Shown: one piece after another, positions 37,501 through 50,868 of the stretch
Layout: each line of letters begins with the position of its first letter
How positions within the stretch are numbered: the first letter of the stretch is position 1
From: Morinoia aosen
Lineage: Eukaryota; Arthropoda; Malacostraca; Amphipoda; Talitridae
Assembly (NCBI GenBank): GCA_030386875.1
Contig: CM059579.1
Span: 18,572,484-18,636,483, forward strand
DNA: 64,000 bases
Direction: 5' to 3'
Notes under the pieces: generated by a model
What the model was told of the DNA's origin: nothing
The model's database searches: none
Seen by the model: the letters and a program-made list of their open reading frames with translations, nothing else
Program-made: the position numbers and the translations under genes

Positions 37501-40051
37501 CCTCAGTCCCTGAAAATTGAGTGATGGTGTAAACATGTAATACATCAATGGCACAGGAACTGAAAAAGTCCATGAACGATGGGCCCGCTGTGTATGAATG
37601 TGAAATATATGCCTGTAACATGGTGACGCGTAATTTTAGCTCTCTTCACATAAGAAATGAGCTTCCTTAATTATTATTCGTGCTAGCGCTTGCAAGGCTT
37701 TTGTCGAGCGTTCAAAAGCACAGGAACCTGAATAAGAAATTAAGATAATGGCGCCCTTGGTCGTGCGACGGTCTCCTGTACTTCTTATTTTGCAGGTTCT
37801 CAAAGATAGCACTGAGTGCCAGTAGAGAACAGAGCGTCCTGCGTCTGCTGTCCGCTGTAGCACACGTGATCAGATCTGCGTGCGCACTTTCGCCCTTGAG
37901 TTCTGATGAAGGTCAAAATTTATTTTCATTGGAATTCCCGGAAACTAATCTCGACCATATCATGAAAATGGAAAATTGATCGATATATATACGGCAGCAA
38001 AATAGGAAATATTGCATTCAATATTTTTGGGGAAGAAAGGAAAACATTAAATCAAAACATAAACCCGCTGAAAACCACACAATAAGAATAATACCACTAT
38101 ACTATTCAGGAGCTGGAATGTTCACGACCATTTTACGCCTTGAAATTTAATAAAAACTCAAGCGACTGAAATTATCCCAAAACTTTAATAAATATTTCTG
38201 TAGAATTTTTTTTTCTTCAAGTTAGGCTATTTTTATTGACGGACGAAACGCTTCATTTCGCAGTTCATTGTAGTACACTACCTAATAGTTCCTCGATCAA
38301 TGCGATTACGTGTAAAAATATTGCATTTGTATTGAAAATGTCAACGAAAGGTAATTAAACACTTTCTTACCAAAATACCTCATAAATCTTATACATGCAC
38401 TGATCTATATGAGTGAGTATGGGGAATGGAGTGGGTCATTAGTGAAATGGTTGTGAACAAATTTCTATTTTTTTCCTTTTGAAGTTATTTTTTGCCCATT
38501 CATATACCACCATATGCGTTTATTTTCATCGCATTGATTAACGGTTCACGTACGGGTTACTTGAGAGATATCGCATGATTGAGTGCGATCGATGGCCCAC
38601 AGAATCATTTTTCCAAATTTTTTTTTTGAGATACTTAATGTATGGCCTCATGGCCGTATACATTGAATAGATTGTGCTTAATTGTTGTATCTGAAAATAA
38701 AGAGGATATACTTCAAACTGATGAAAATTTGTTGATGAAATCATTCTTTTGTTCATTTCCAGCCATGCCCGCCAGAGTTAACAACTGCTATCATAATTTG
38801 AGCAATATATTTGAATTACCGAAAGATATTTGAAAGTTTTGTACTGACTATAAATTGCTTTAGCGGAAGTCTAAAAACAGTCTAGATATACTGAGAATTC
38901 TACTCTCTAAAAAAAAAACAGTGCCAACCATTTCTATACCCAAGATCAGAAAACAAAACACCCATGAACAACACCTCTTTCTTATATTAACTTTTATCAA
39001 AGTAGCTCTTTTATCTACCTTAATTTCCCTCCACCATCAATTCAAGTATTGTTGTTGTTCGGCATTGATAGGTAAAAACCATTAATCTACAGAGCATAAG
39101 TTTATTCATACTTTTGCGACGGCTTAACTTTCCGTAACTTGTGGTAATGTTACATACGTCGAATATCTGCATGGTGCCCTATCTAAATGCCTCTGAGGTC
39201 TCATGATAACACTTCGCTCAAGTTTAGTTGATTTGAATCACTTTTCCGCTGTATATGGCTTTACTTTGATCCGACGAATGAATTACTTTGCCGATATTTT
39301 CTGCGGTGCAACATTCATGGTGCGATGATTACCATTAAATTATTTTGTAATTTAATCTCATATAGATTTCTACAGTTCTCGTTTCACAATCATGTACTTC
39401 CCCCTTTAGTTACAGCTCAATTTCTACTTTATTTTATTTTATAATAAGGCACTTCAGAACGTTTTCAGAACGTTGTAAATAAATTGGAACGTGCTAGTTA
39501 CAATGGCACGAACAAACAGTTAATATGACTGTTTTTATACTGCTCAAATTGTCCTACTGTTTTTCCTACATCACGGAGTATGAGACGCAGCGTCAAGCTA
39601 GGTAGAGACCGGACGCCGGTGGAACGAGTGAAGGCACATCGCCTTGTGATAACACGCGTACAAAACCGTGGTAATATTAATTTTAGTATTTCATGTCATA
39701 TCAGTATTTGCGAACGTGAGGGACTTGGCTGCGTGAAAAATTTAGTAATTTCGATCCTATATATCGAGCAAAATGTACCGGAAAAAAGATATTAAGAGCG
39801 TGATTTTATTAGAGATTGATTTGAAGCAACTCTTATTTTTTCTCTTTATATCTCATCACACTTCTTGAGTTCATGTGTTAGTAAAGTACTGTTATTACTT
39901 AAATGCAGTCAAAGTTTAAATTTGCTCTGAAAAACTTCTGAAACATTGAAAAATGACCGAGAAAAATGAATAACCTTCAGTTAATTAATGAAAAATTTAT
40001 AAGTTAATCAACAAATTTCCCTCATGGAGGTCATCGACATTTCTAATAGTA
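37501..40051. other. Non-coding stretch
   Basis: AT-rich, with poly-T and poly-A runs. No gene, array or mobile element recognised. Confidence 0.3.
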
Positions 40052-40089
40052 ATTAGAAAATAATTGCCTTTGGCAATTTATTTTCTAAT
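40052..40089. repeat. Short perfect-stem hairpin
   Basis: ATTAGAAAATAATTGCC, a three-base loop, then its near-exact complement (one A/T mismatch or insertion). Too AT-rich and tight-looped for a typical microRNA precursor; perhaps a relic of a palindromic element. Confidence 0.7.
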
Positions 40090-40261
40090 ATAGCTCCAAA
40101 AAACGATCTTTAACAGCAGCACATTTACGAGTCACACGCTCCAGTCCAAGAGAGCTCACTGAGCTCCATTGAATTTCTCCATTTTCTGACCCGAAGTGCG
40201 AGGCTTACGAGCTGCTTAACCCTTCGAGTGTTACACTTGTCACCTCCTGACCCAGCCCTGC

Positions 40262-40390
40262 TCTGCCATTGGCTGCCGCAGCCTCGATGGTGTGAAATGT
40301 GACACCTACAGAACCAATCCTGGTCTCCCATTGGCTGCCGAGGCTCTGATGGCGTGAAATGTGACACCTGCAGAGCGCGCTCAACCAATC
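40262..40390. promoter_or_regulatory. Tandem CCAAT-box and T-box-like palindrome module
   Basis: A segment of about 62-65 bp is duplicated. Each copy holds CCATTGGCTGCCG (an inverted CCAAT box, at about 40266 and 40328), then GGTGTGAAATGTGACACCT (40289-40307) or its variant GGCGTGAAATGTGACACCT (40351-40369), then ACCAATC (40313-40319 and 40384-40390). The central string is two T-box half-sites facing each other. CCAAT boxes in this context match the NF-Y consensus. No gene start is seen beside it, so enhancer, distal promoter or repeat-derived promoter are all possible. Confidence 0.45.
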
Positions 40391-43300
40391 AGAACCCATG
40401 GATTCCCACAAAGGTGAGTATGACCATATTCTTAAGTGTGACTTCCATCTTTGCTCGCGTTCACAACAATTATTATAGGAGCGTCTGTCTGATGCTACTA
40501 GCAGGAAATATGGCATTTATTATTCGCTTACCTGCAGTATCTTAAATCTTGTCCAAGATTTCACCATTTATAAATAGGTGATAGAATAGATAATAAATAG
40601 ATTTCTTCTCATAACAATGAGAGGATTTTTATACAGAGCAGCATACCTCTGGTATACATGCGACAATATCTGTGATAAACACTCTATTCCTGGTCAATAA
40701 TTCCACATATCTACCACCAGAGCTCAACAAGTAAAAAAATAAAAACAGAACATGAAATGATCGGTTATACAGTTAAGGGTTGATTTGCTTTAACATTAAT
40801 GCGATACATTTTATTTATGTACTCGTATGATACATTTTTCCGGGTGCATAACATTTTAAAAAGTAATTCAAATCACTAAGAAAGTTATCTTCTTATTCAA
40901 TGACAAAATGCCGTAACTTTATGTAGTATCAACAAGAAAAGCATCAAAAATACCATTCAGAAATGGACATATTCATCAGCTTATGTGTACAAGAGTGCGT
41001 TCAGCAAAAAATAAACCCTATGTCAGTGAGACGCTATCTAAAAGCCTGTTTTACACATCAGATTTGCATACAAATGCCACCGTATACTTACCGTGTTAAA
41101 CGAAATTTTTTAGAAAGTTTATTTGGAATATAATTATATTTATCAGATGCCCAAAGCGTGTGACAGCATTTTGATTTTGATTTAGCGTACAATTTCCGCA
41201 TTCACAAGTCCTCAAAAAGATTTGCATGCAAGGTGCAACATATTCCTTCACCGATTCATGTGCATTTACAGGGTGGTCACTTCAACCGCGTCACTTCGGT
41301 GGTGCCAGCTCGCACGCATCACATGCTGTTCGAGTCCAGAGCTTAGCTTTCTCAGTAATAAAATTTTAATTGTCAATTTTTCGCATGAATTCCTGGACAT
41401 GCCCTTTGCTTATCAATATGAAGCGTGCATCATCGATAACTGATGTATCATCAGGTACCGATGTATCATCAGGTACGCGTGAATAGTACGAAAATAAAAT
41501 TGTTCATGAATTGTTCATTTTGCCGACAGGTATGAAACCTTTGGGAACACCTGTACGCACACACACACACAACATATCTCGCATATATAGAGGATGCATA
41601 GAAGACAGAGATTCGCCCCTGAGGATTGAGCGGCTCGAACATTTCCCACGCTGACGATGCCACGCTGACGATGTTTGACGACAGGACGACTGCGAGCCGC
41701 TGCCTGATGCGCTAGATGTTCGCCATCCTCAATTCGAATTAATAAACGAAAAAGTGGGTTAATAAGATACAGCACCGGGAGATCGCGTGTCGCCGGCCCT
41801 TCTTTCACGAGTGAAAATTACGAATCATAATTACGCGCTTGTCGGACAACGCGTATACTCAATTTATTACACCCAAGCATGGCTTGAAAAATAGGGAACC
41901 TCCAAGTTTATGGATCCGAGTCGATGGCGTCGTGACTTGAGCGATGTTTGAGTTGCCCCGCCATGTCAAAGAACGCTGATGAGTTATCTGCCATTATACG
42001 TCATTACCTTTATTTACACGCGTCTTCAACTGTTTCCTACTTGATAGTACATTACATGCTTTAAGTGGGTGTAAAATAATACATCATTGGGGAGAAATGG
42101 TATACGATTAGGGAATGTTATCAACATCGTCACCTTATGCGACAATAAACCATTGCTCATAATAGATTTTAGGTGTAAAAATACCTTGGACTCAGGCTAA
42201 GGAAAAGTATGCTCACATTTGAGTAGCTGCTACATATTACGAAGCACCATAAAAGTAAGCGTCTCACGAACATCAGTCATCCCTCAGATCTGTGAGTGGA
42301 GATAAAATTGCGGGCACGCGGCCAGTCTCAATTATGAAGCTTCAGTTGCGGTCAATAATATCGACTGAAAGAATTCCAATAAACGATAGAAATAATTCTG
42401 ACCGTCATGCGATGCTCCCACCGCTGGGTATCGATTCAAGGCTCTTTTCTGCTCTGTCGTCAGTTCTGTCTGTGTGAGTGGCGTGCACGAGGTTCAGTGA
42501 ATTATGCCCCGGAAATCAAATATATCGAATTCTCGATGAGTTTTCTCGCAATCAGAGTGTGTAAAAATTTTTCAAATTCTGGATGGGAGAACTGGGAAAT
42601 TTCATGGTAGATGTTCATTTCGGTGAACTTCGTTACCAAACGTTTCTTCACTGTCATCTGATTTAGGCTATACAAGATAGAATGTGAATGTTTCTGTTAA
42701 TTATTTAGCGTCAGTTGGATGAACGCGTCTCTTCAAATTCTTACAACATTTTCATGTGTGAGAAGCCCTAATTAGTTGACAGGAGGAAAATACGGATTGA
42801 TATGAAACTCATAACTTTTGCGACTGTTACAACCGTCTCCATCACGCATTTGTGTCTATACAGAAGAACGAAAAGCCACATTAAAAACCCGGTTTGATTA
42901 TTTTCTGCTTGCATGCATGCGCACGTACTCGTACTATAAGTGTAGGATTTATGTAAAGACGCATGACTCGACTTCGTGCTCAGTGCCAGCGATACGCGGG
43001 TGATAGAAATGCCTGTGTGATCCACAGCGAGACGTGCGCCGCTGATATGCAAAGTGTACCCACTCGCGAGACCTCGACAAGCTGCACCAATAGATGTGAC
43101 ACTTCATGACTGCGTGGAGCCTAAGTCACCCAAGCAGAAAGATGAGCCAACCTCGATGTAAGGATCTTATTGCAGAAGGCTTCATTATTGATAAGTGATC
43201 TATTTTGGGAATACAGTCTGAAATTCGGTTAAATATATTGTTGAATAAGACGAAAGCATTCGTCGTCATATAACGCGCTTGACAAGTACTCGAACTGAGT

Positions 43301-44224
43301 AGGATAAATTCCGTAGATATTGGTATTCACAACAAACTTTACGTTCAATGTTGATTCTAGTGCATTTCAGCCCTATTAAAAATTATAGGAGTGGCATCGG
43401 TGATTCTTGGGAGCGCTCCCAAATATGCATGGTTGTTTCATCCATGCGTCTCCTATGAGGCAACTTCGAAGTGTCCACTTTATAGGCGCGCCTGCGCCTC
43501 TGTCCCAACCGGTGGCCACGCATGGCTCAGCATGGAGCACTACCGTCGCGCTCTCATGGCGCGACCAGTTTCTCCTATTTACCATCGGAGAATCATGAGA
43601 GGCCCAGGATGGCCACCTCTTAATTTGATTTTAAAAAACGGCTGCGCACAGCTGATTTCCCATTAGTCACTCTTTCCAACCGTCACACTGCTCAAACCGA
43701 TTATAACCAGTTTGCCCTTGAATTACCTTAGTTCTTGCGCGATTAATCAATTCACCATAAGCAAACACGGTTTATAGCACAATAAAAATGTACCAGAGTA
43801 TGTAAATTAAATACATTCTCACTAATGTGCAGAAAATTTCATGGGTGCGTGTTCATTATTAAGCTGACATTAATGGGCCATGTTTGTGACGTATAACTTA
43901 TGCTTGAAGTTTTCGCAACGCAATAACTAAGGTAATTAATGGGCAACTGGCAATATTTGGTTGAGAAGCGTCAACGGTTTAATGTGCAATAATGGGAAAT
44001 CAGCTGTACGCAGCCTTGGAGGCGAAAGCCTGCAGGGAACAATATAAATGTACCTTGAAAATAATATAGCAACAATACCCTAGGGTCGTTGAAAGAATAT
44101 ACTCGTAGCGATATATATAACAAAAACAATTATCGTCCAGCAGATTTTTCATCTTTCATTCCTAAAATTAGAAAGGAAAATAAAATGACTTTACCTTGCC
44201 CGAGCTTAATTACACCGGCTATTC
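40391..44224. other. Non-coding stretch with small features
   Basis: At 41440-41476 a GATGTATCATCAGGTAC phrase is duplicated in tandem. A short (CA)n run is near 41560. 41900-42030 and 43920-44040 mix GC-richer sequence with AT cores (GTCATTACC, GGTAATTAATGG, GCAATAATGGG) and may be regulatory. A GC-richer stretch at 43390-43660 is open in several frames without recognisable motifs. Confidence 0.3.
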
Positions 44225-44345
44225 ATATACACACACTCCCCCACTTATCCCCACACACAAACCCTCCCCACACCCCCCTCCCACACACCTACCCCTATAC
44301 CCAAACACAAACTCCCCCCCCCCCCCCCCCTACACACACACAAAT
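44225..44345 (+). repeat. (CA)n and C-rich low-complexity tract
   Basis: CACACA, CCCCAC and a run of about 18 C bases near 44314-44331. Confidence 0.9.
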
Positions 44346-47264
44346 TTGTATCTGAACACATAGTTGATCACCTTCAAGAACGTCTTTCAATTCAAAGGTT
44401 GCTGGAGACTGACGAGGGAAAATTCAGGTTTGGTTTCCACATTTTGTTGTTTTTACATTGCTCACATTGAGGTTTTGCCTTCACTACCAGCTCCACCACA
44501 ACGATGAATCGTCTAAAATATCAATTGACCGAGGTGGTGAAACTAGCAATGGGGTCCTTGCTCCGTTCATGCTCTTGAAATAATGCCTCTACAGACCAGC
44601 ATTATACGTCTCTTCCATCTCTTGTTTCTTCTGACACCCTCACGTACTATACACCCTCACGTAATACACACTCGCACTGATATACACTCTAACACTACTT
44701 GAAACGTTTTAAATAATAGAGACACGATCCAGACATCTGTCACGCACAACACCAACTTCAAAACTGAGGCGAAAGATGGCAACCGTCATTTCTCTCGAGA
44801 AAGATGGCAGGCGTTTCACCAAGAGGCCATCTGCACAAGTGGCCTCTGGTAGCAACATAGGAGAACTTGCTCGTATCGCGCTTATGAGTCGCGCCCTGGA
44901 AGTGTCAGAAGGGAAGAGGCCTCGGTTCGCTTAATACTCCTTTAATTCTCCGCTGTCTCCTCTAATCAACCATGCTACTCCCTTAATTTTTAATAGGGAG
45001 TGCTCGTTAAATGAGTAAAACCATGAACATTAGAAAGACTTTATGAACCTGAGTATAATATACGTGCTCGCATACAGGGTAAAACCTACCCTCAATCGCA
45101 CACAAAGTTACTCCACTTCCATGTAAAATTTGAGTTTTCTTAGAACACGCGTTTCCAAATCTGCTAAAACTGAACCGTCGGCTTGCATGCACTTCCATCG
45201 GTCGTGAAGAGCGACGATGGAGCATTGGGTGGTGATGATGTGATGATTGAGGTGATAATGAAAGTGATGGAGTGACGGTGATGATATGCCCGGGAAATTC
45301 TTCCATAATTTAAACGGGTCTTTTTCACACGCTCCGTGCCAAGAGCACCGCTACGACCCATGCAGCGCCGCAAATGTTGCTTGTGTAACATGAGTCTGTT
45401 TGCTTGTGTACCTGCCGGGCGAGGTAATCATATGGACAGCCATGTTTATGGAGCTGCCACGGCGATAAGGAAGTTGCAGGGCAAGCCACGGCGCTCATGC
45501 AGTATTGCACAAAGCCAAGGAATCGTCGCGCGCCAATGACTGCACTTTGTTCAGGAATTCGTTCGAAGAATTGTCGAGAAAGGGAGAGTGATCACCGGAA
45601 GGAAATTTTTGGGCATTATAAAAGCTGTGTTGATATTTCTCAATTGAATTTACATATTCTCCAACGGGAATATATTTCAGAAGATTGAACTAATCAAAAG
45701 CGAAGCAATACCACATAAACTTAAGAAGAAAATAATAAAACCTAATTTTAAACACTGGGTAAATTGAATTAGGTTTAACTCGATAGCGAAGCTTGTTGCC
45801 TTCTATAATAACTGCAAACTCTTACGTGCAAATAAAATATTAAACAATGATGAAGAGTAATTTGCAGACGATAAAATTCACACTTGAATATAAATCCAAT
45901 AATAGCTTTCAAACCCGATAGTTAAATCATATTGTACAATTATAATTAACTGTGTCTTTTGAGGCTTAAATGAAGGTAGAGATTCATTTTTAAAATCATA
46001 ACTCATAACACATGAACTTAATCATAGTTTTTAAAGTCCTTAGAGTACTGAAATTAGGATCGTTCTAAATACTCTCTATTTGTCTAATTTGTGCACAAAC
46101 TGTATCGTATTTTTCCCCAAAGTGACAAAAATCTCGGCAGAGCAAAGCTTTCCCTCTGGACTAAATATACAACATTCGTCAGTGTCTCCCCGAGAGCGTG
46201 TCGAGCTCCTTCAGTTGGTTGGTCGGCTAAAGTTTCCGTGGAAGGTATTTCCGGCAGCTTTAAATGTACGATAAAGTTCGGCGGTGTCAGAGCCGTATTT
46301 TAGGCAGCCACTCCTCATTTTAGCGTCTAAATTGCAATAAGAACATCGTCAGAGATCACAGCTGGTGAATGAACCAATGAAGGAAGTGCTATGTTTCTCT
46401 CCTCTTGAAGGGCGAGCCTCAGACTCCTGCCATCCTTAAAGGAGCGTCTCAACCTCAATGCTATTCGTACGAGGGAGCAGCCAAGCGTCATATCTGGGCC
46501 TGGTGTGCAAGGCTATTCGTACGGGAGGTGGTGTGGGCATTGCGGGCAATATGGGCGACACAAGCAGGGCGCTGCCTGGAAAGAAGGAGACGCGCTCTCG
46601 CCCTCCCAGGAACTGGAGGCGACGCCCTGCCTCTTCATGTGAGGAAGATGTAGCGGCATCAAGCGAGGGAGAGCTCGCACTTCTCCTTCATCTCTAAGCA
46701 AACATGCGAGCTTGTTCTTTTCTGATGAGACGTCTCATGCCTCGTTGTTTGTCCTCCTCATTTGGGCAGACTTTGATAGTTTCTCGCTCGTTGCGTCGGG
46801 CCCTCACGACCGGACAGGCATGAACTCGATTTTCAACGTCAAATAGCGATGATCGATCATTGCGCAGCTATTCAAGATTAATTTTTGAGCTCATTTAATG
46901 TAAGCACTTTGAAAATGGCGTCCTGTGTAAGCTTTTTGGATCGAAAACTTTGAGCTTATTTTACGAGTTTTTCAGATAATCCAACTTATTCTCCTTCTTA
47001 TCGTACGCAAAGATGTGTTAGATGGTCTACATCCTTCAGGCATGGAGGACTTGCGTCAGTAGATGTAGCTCAACTAAGAATTAATTTCGAAACCGAAACT
47101 CGCTTGCCGGCTCTCGCTGTTTCCAATACGCAAAAACCAGAGTTTTGTGGAAGAAACCATAGCGAGAGTTTTGCATTTTTCGATGCTCGTCGGTCGAAGA
47201 CTTCACCTAAAAAGCGCACGAGAAAAAGATCGTTGCCGCACTTCGCTCCATAGCTGGGAGATGA
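44346..47264. other. Non-coding stretch
   Basis: 44635-44700 has recurring TACAC-CTCACGTA phrases. 45225-45290 is GATG-rich. GC-richer blocks at 45310-45540 and 46390-46700 are open in overlapping frames, but I see no domain; CTATTCGTACG occurs twice in the latter, about 48 bp apart. The rest is AT-rich filler. Confidence 0.3.
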
Positions 47265-47412
47265 CGGCCGATAAGCCTTGTGATGCTGGGATGATAGGGC
47301 CTGATAAGGGGCGATGTCGGCATGATAACTGCCGTCCTGGCGCGTAAGTGATGACGAGCAAGCGATAATGGATTAGGTGATGATTGCAGGGCTGCTCACC
47401 ATCAATGATAGC
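47265..47412 (+). promoter_or_regulatory. Cluster of GATA-factor-like sites
   Basis: Six GATA cores on one strand within about 140 bp (near 47270, 47293, 47303, 47324, 47364 and 47407), most in WGATAR-like form, plus GGATTAG, an Otx/Bicoid-like core, at about 47370. The flanks are GC-richer than average, so low complexity alone does not explain the cluster. Confidence 0.35.
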
Positions 47413-49391
47413 CTTCGAGTCCGTAATGTTTACACAGAGCTCGCACTACCCTGACTGAGAGGTGGCTGTGCATAGCTACGGCCACGGTAACGCCTCGTCC
47501 AGCGCCTACAAAAAGCTTTAATAGAACCAGCGCATTTTATTGTGTGGCTCATTCGTGAAGACGAGTTTCACATGCACAGACTTATGTTCTTTTGTGATGT
47601 CATACCATTTTCTCTATATTTTATGTGTTTATAGACATGCGTGTTATTTCGGCTGCTTATAGTAAATGTATATATATGAGGTTATTGATGCATGTTTTAT
47701 AGACGCTAATTTACTTTTTCACGAATGACAGGAAGGCATTTAAAGATAAGACTGTTACAAAAATAACGAAAAACGTTCACCACTAATTTGTCAGTGTAAT
47801 TATGACAGCAACAAAAGTGTTAAACCAGTTTTCACGTTATTTTCTATTTTTTGATTGTTATTTGGTGCATACCTCGGCTGCTTTATTCAAGCATCTTTTG
47901 CTTATAAAAACATGCGGGGAGAAAATATGTTTCTTGCAATATATAAGGTTCCGTGCTGAAATTTCTTTATTTTAATTCCTGCTTCTAGATGCAAAGTGGA
48001 TTCCATATACAAGTCGATGTTTCTGGATTGAAGCTGATTTTAGGAATTAAGTAAATTATTTATCAGCCGTGTGTATTCCCGCATTGATTTCTGTGATCAT
48101 CAGCATCGTAACTATACGGAAACGGACTTTTTGTGCTTGATTACACCTGTCAATCAAGTAGCTTTCTATATCTCATTAAAATCAATCGACCAATTGTAGT
48201 TCTCACACATGCCCACATGTTACATGCTGTGTAAAGCTCTCTTCTTCTCTTCTATACCTTAAGAGCCAGATTTTTGAACAATTCACGTTGTCGTAGTGGC
48301 AGAGCTTGCAGCGTACGTTCTTAATTCCAAGTCATTCAAGCTGAACTAAGTGCTAGAGAGCACTTGGCATGAGGCATGAGTGTTATCATAAAAGCTGTTT
48401 AACACGTAGCGTTGCTAAAAAGACGTAAAAAAACGTAAGTTGCCAAACTGTTCCTGTACGACAACGTAAATTGAACCAGGCCCCAGCTGTCAGTCGCATG
48501 CAGAGACACGACACATATGTCGCATCCCGACCTGATGACGGCTTTCTAGCCTACCTGCTCCCCTTTTTGCTCGCCTTTGACAGTCCGCACGAAATTTCAC
48601 GCGCTGATTCATATCAATTCACACAGCGCGGTGACACTCCTGCAGACCAGGCTTCGCGCCGCTGTGAGGGAGCTGGTAAATTAGCATTTGTGGCTGCGTG
48701 AATGTTACGTTACTGTATATGATGCTTCATTGCAGGTTAGGGTGAATGTTGGATTCAGTTTGCTGTATTCCTTTTATTCGATATGTGTTGTGGTGCCATG
48801 AGATAATTTTAATTTTAAGATAAAAACTATTGTACGCCTGTTGATTTCATTTTGTCGACATGATTATGCGATACACAACAGTTAATTCTGTATTTAATGC
48901 TTCATTTATGGAAACTTAGCGTTCATTCTGTTTCATATTTGAATTTTACTGGCGTAAAATTAGAGACAAACTGGTAATTATTGTTAATTTACTACAGTCA
49001 ATTTTCTAGTTCTAATTACAACAAATGCTAGTCATTTTAACATAAGTAAAGTAAGCATTGCAATGAGAAAATGGTTATAACTTTCATCCGTAAAACCTTG
49101 AAAAGACATACCCGTCTACTCAAGTGACTCGGGTTTTTAACGCACATTTAACCGTACAGGTCGACTACACTAACCACATATAAAGCGATTTTTCAAGAGG
49201 ATGGGTTAAAAATATAAAAAGACCATCAAATCTCAGTCACAAAGTTGAGTCACTGCATGCCATCTAGCGTGAAGGAGACGGTCTCCTATAGTTCTGTGAG
49301 ATGCCGCCCCGCACAGCCACTCCCGCCACGCATGCCCCGCCGCACGGGCGCGTTGTCTGCATCAGCAGCGCACATGTTGACGGATGCGAGC
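47413..49391. other. Non-coding stretch
   Basis: AT-rich. A 76-codon plus-strand frame at 48471-48701 lies in a slightly GC-richer patch and has no recognisable motif. Nothing else seen. Confidence 0.3.
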
Positions 49392-49525
49392 TGTCAGCGA
49401 GTGTCAGCACCGGGGCCGCTGGAGCCTCAGTCAATGTCAGACATGCTGCATTGTCAGTCCTACGCTCTTGTCAGCCGACGCAAGTGCTCGGGCGCCACAT
49501 ATCAGTTACACGGCTGCAGTGTCAG
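49392..49525 (+). promoter_or_regulatory. Cluster of TGTCAG motifs in a GC-rich island
   Basis: TGTCAG occurs at about 49392, 49402, 49435, 49452, 49469 and 49519. TGACA on the opposite strand is the core bound by TALE homeodomain factors (Homothorax/Meis, TGIF). The surrounding GC-rich block (49290-49540) is open in three plus frames with no domain, so a regulatory reading seems better than coding, though unproven. Confidence 0.3.
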
Positions 49526-49832
49526 CGCGGCATCCTCAAGTCATCTCTATCTTTAAAAATTTGGGACTTTTCAACAGCATTTACCATTTAGAGGGAATTA
49601 ACACAAACACGTTATTCACAGCGTTGGGCTGCCGCCGATAAGATTCTGAATGTTTCTTTTAACGTAATTGTAGCAGACGTTTTGAATTACTGCATTTTTA
49701 ACCATTCATGTATTTTGAACCACTGCATACATGTGTCCTATAGCGACTGCTAGCCACATTTAAGTTTGATTGAGAATAAAATTGGTAACGGTCTCTCATC
49801 CGGAATTTGGGTTGCTCTTTGGTCACCATATT

Positions 49833-49938
49833 CCAGTCTAACTTTTTCGCCACCTGCATGCATGTTTTTCACCGCCCAAATAATTGAACTGATTGTGCGG
49901 CGAAAAACATGCATGCTCCGGTGAAAAAGTTAGACTGG
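49833..49938. repeat. 106-bp inverted repeat (foldback)
   Basis: Left arm 49833-49875 begins CCAGTCTAACTTTTTCGCC; right arm 49897-49938 is its inverted near-copy ending AAAAAGTTAGACTGG. The arms are about 42 bp with a few mismatches and a 21-base loop. Both contain GCATGCATGTTTTTC. Either a tiny MITE or a hairpin-forming transcript; no target duplication is clear. Confidence 0.85.
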
Positions 49939-50868
49939 GATGCGACTAGTCAACAGCACCAGAGAATAGTAGCCTGTTTAATTGCAAACAATATTAGATG
50001 ACTGAAATGCGAATAAAGTTGGCGTGATTCACCACTAGAAAGTGATCACGAGAAAGTGATCATGCAATTATACACGACGGCGGTGGTTTACTCCTCAAAC
50101 AATATCGGAGGAGTAAGTGTAACTATGGACAGTGAAAATGTAATTAAACGACTTAGCGTTGAAAAATAGTATTGCTTTCATTCATGCATGGACATTTGCA
50201 GTGTGCAGCTCGAGAACTGACTAGTTTCCGCAATAAAATTGGGACAATGTTCTTTTATTTGAAGAACCTATCTTATTAGAGATGCCTGAGCAAAATGGTC
50301 ACCCATTCTGCTCTATGAGTTGCATGAATCATTAAGTAAGAGGAATAACTAACTATATTTTAACAAAAGTGTGTATTAACTCCTTCCTAGGCAAAGACGA
50401 GTTGACTCATCTCCATCTAATTTGTCTTTTTCAGAGTGCGTCGAATACACTCATCCACAGCGCAATGTATCAAAAACACCCCTGACAAGTTTAAGACAAG
50501 TTTATACGTTATTTCAAGGTCATTTCAGCTGTCAACCAGTTCGACGATAACAATATTAAGAAAGCGCAAAATAATTTAAAGGAAAATTAATCGTTTTCTT
50601 TGCAAAAAATAGTACCATGGAAGAGGTTAACCTATAGAGGGCATTGCCAGCGCCTTAAGAAAATTCCCCAACAAATCATCGAAATCAACTTCGGCTTCTT
50701 ACACAAAACTTTATTGAAATTATATAAGATCGAGTTCATTTCTTTTCTCCTACTCTGTGCTTCCGCTCAAAAAGCCGATTTTAGACAGTCTCAGTCAGTC
50801 TTAGATTTCTATCATCGCTCCTTGCAGCCCTTCATGGATATAGCAATCTGAAACTAACCTCGTAAAAC
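49939..50868. other. Non-coding stretch
   Basis: Contains a small duplicated AGAAAGTGATCA phrase near 50037-50062. Otherwise nothing recognised. Confidence 0.3.

Noticed and set aside
40052-40089. MicroRNA precursor
   Set aside because: Stem of only 17 bp with a 3-base loop and very AT-rich.
46405-46701. Overlapping frames on both strands
   Set aside because: Same reason: GC-rich DNA with few stops and no domain.
49245-49641. Three overlapping plus-strand frames in a GC-rich island
   Set aside because: No frame is favoured, no family motif, few stops expected at this composition.
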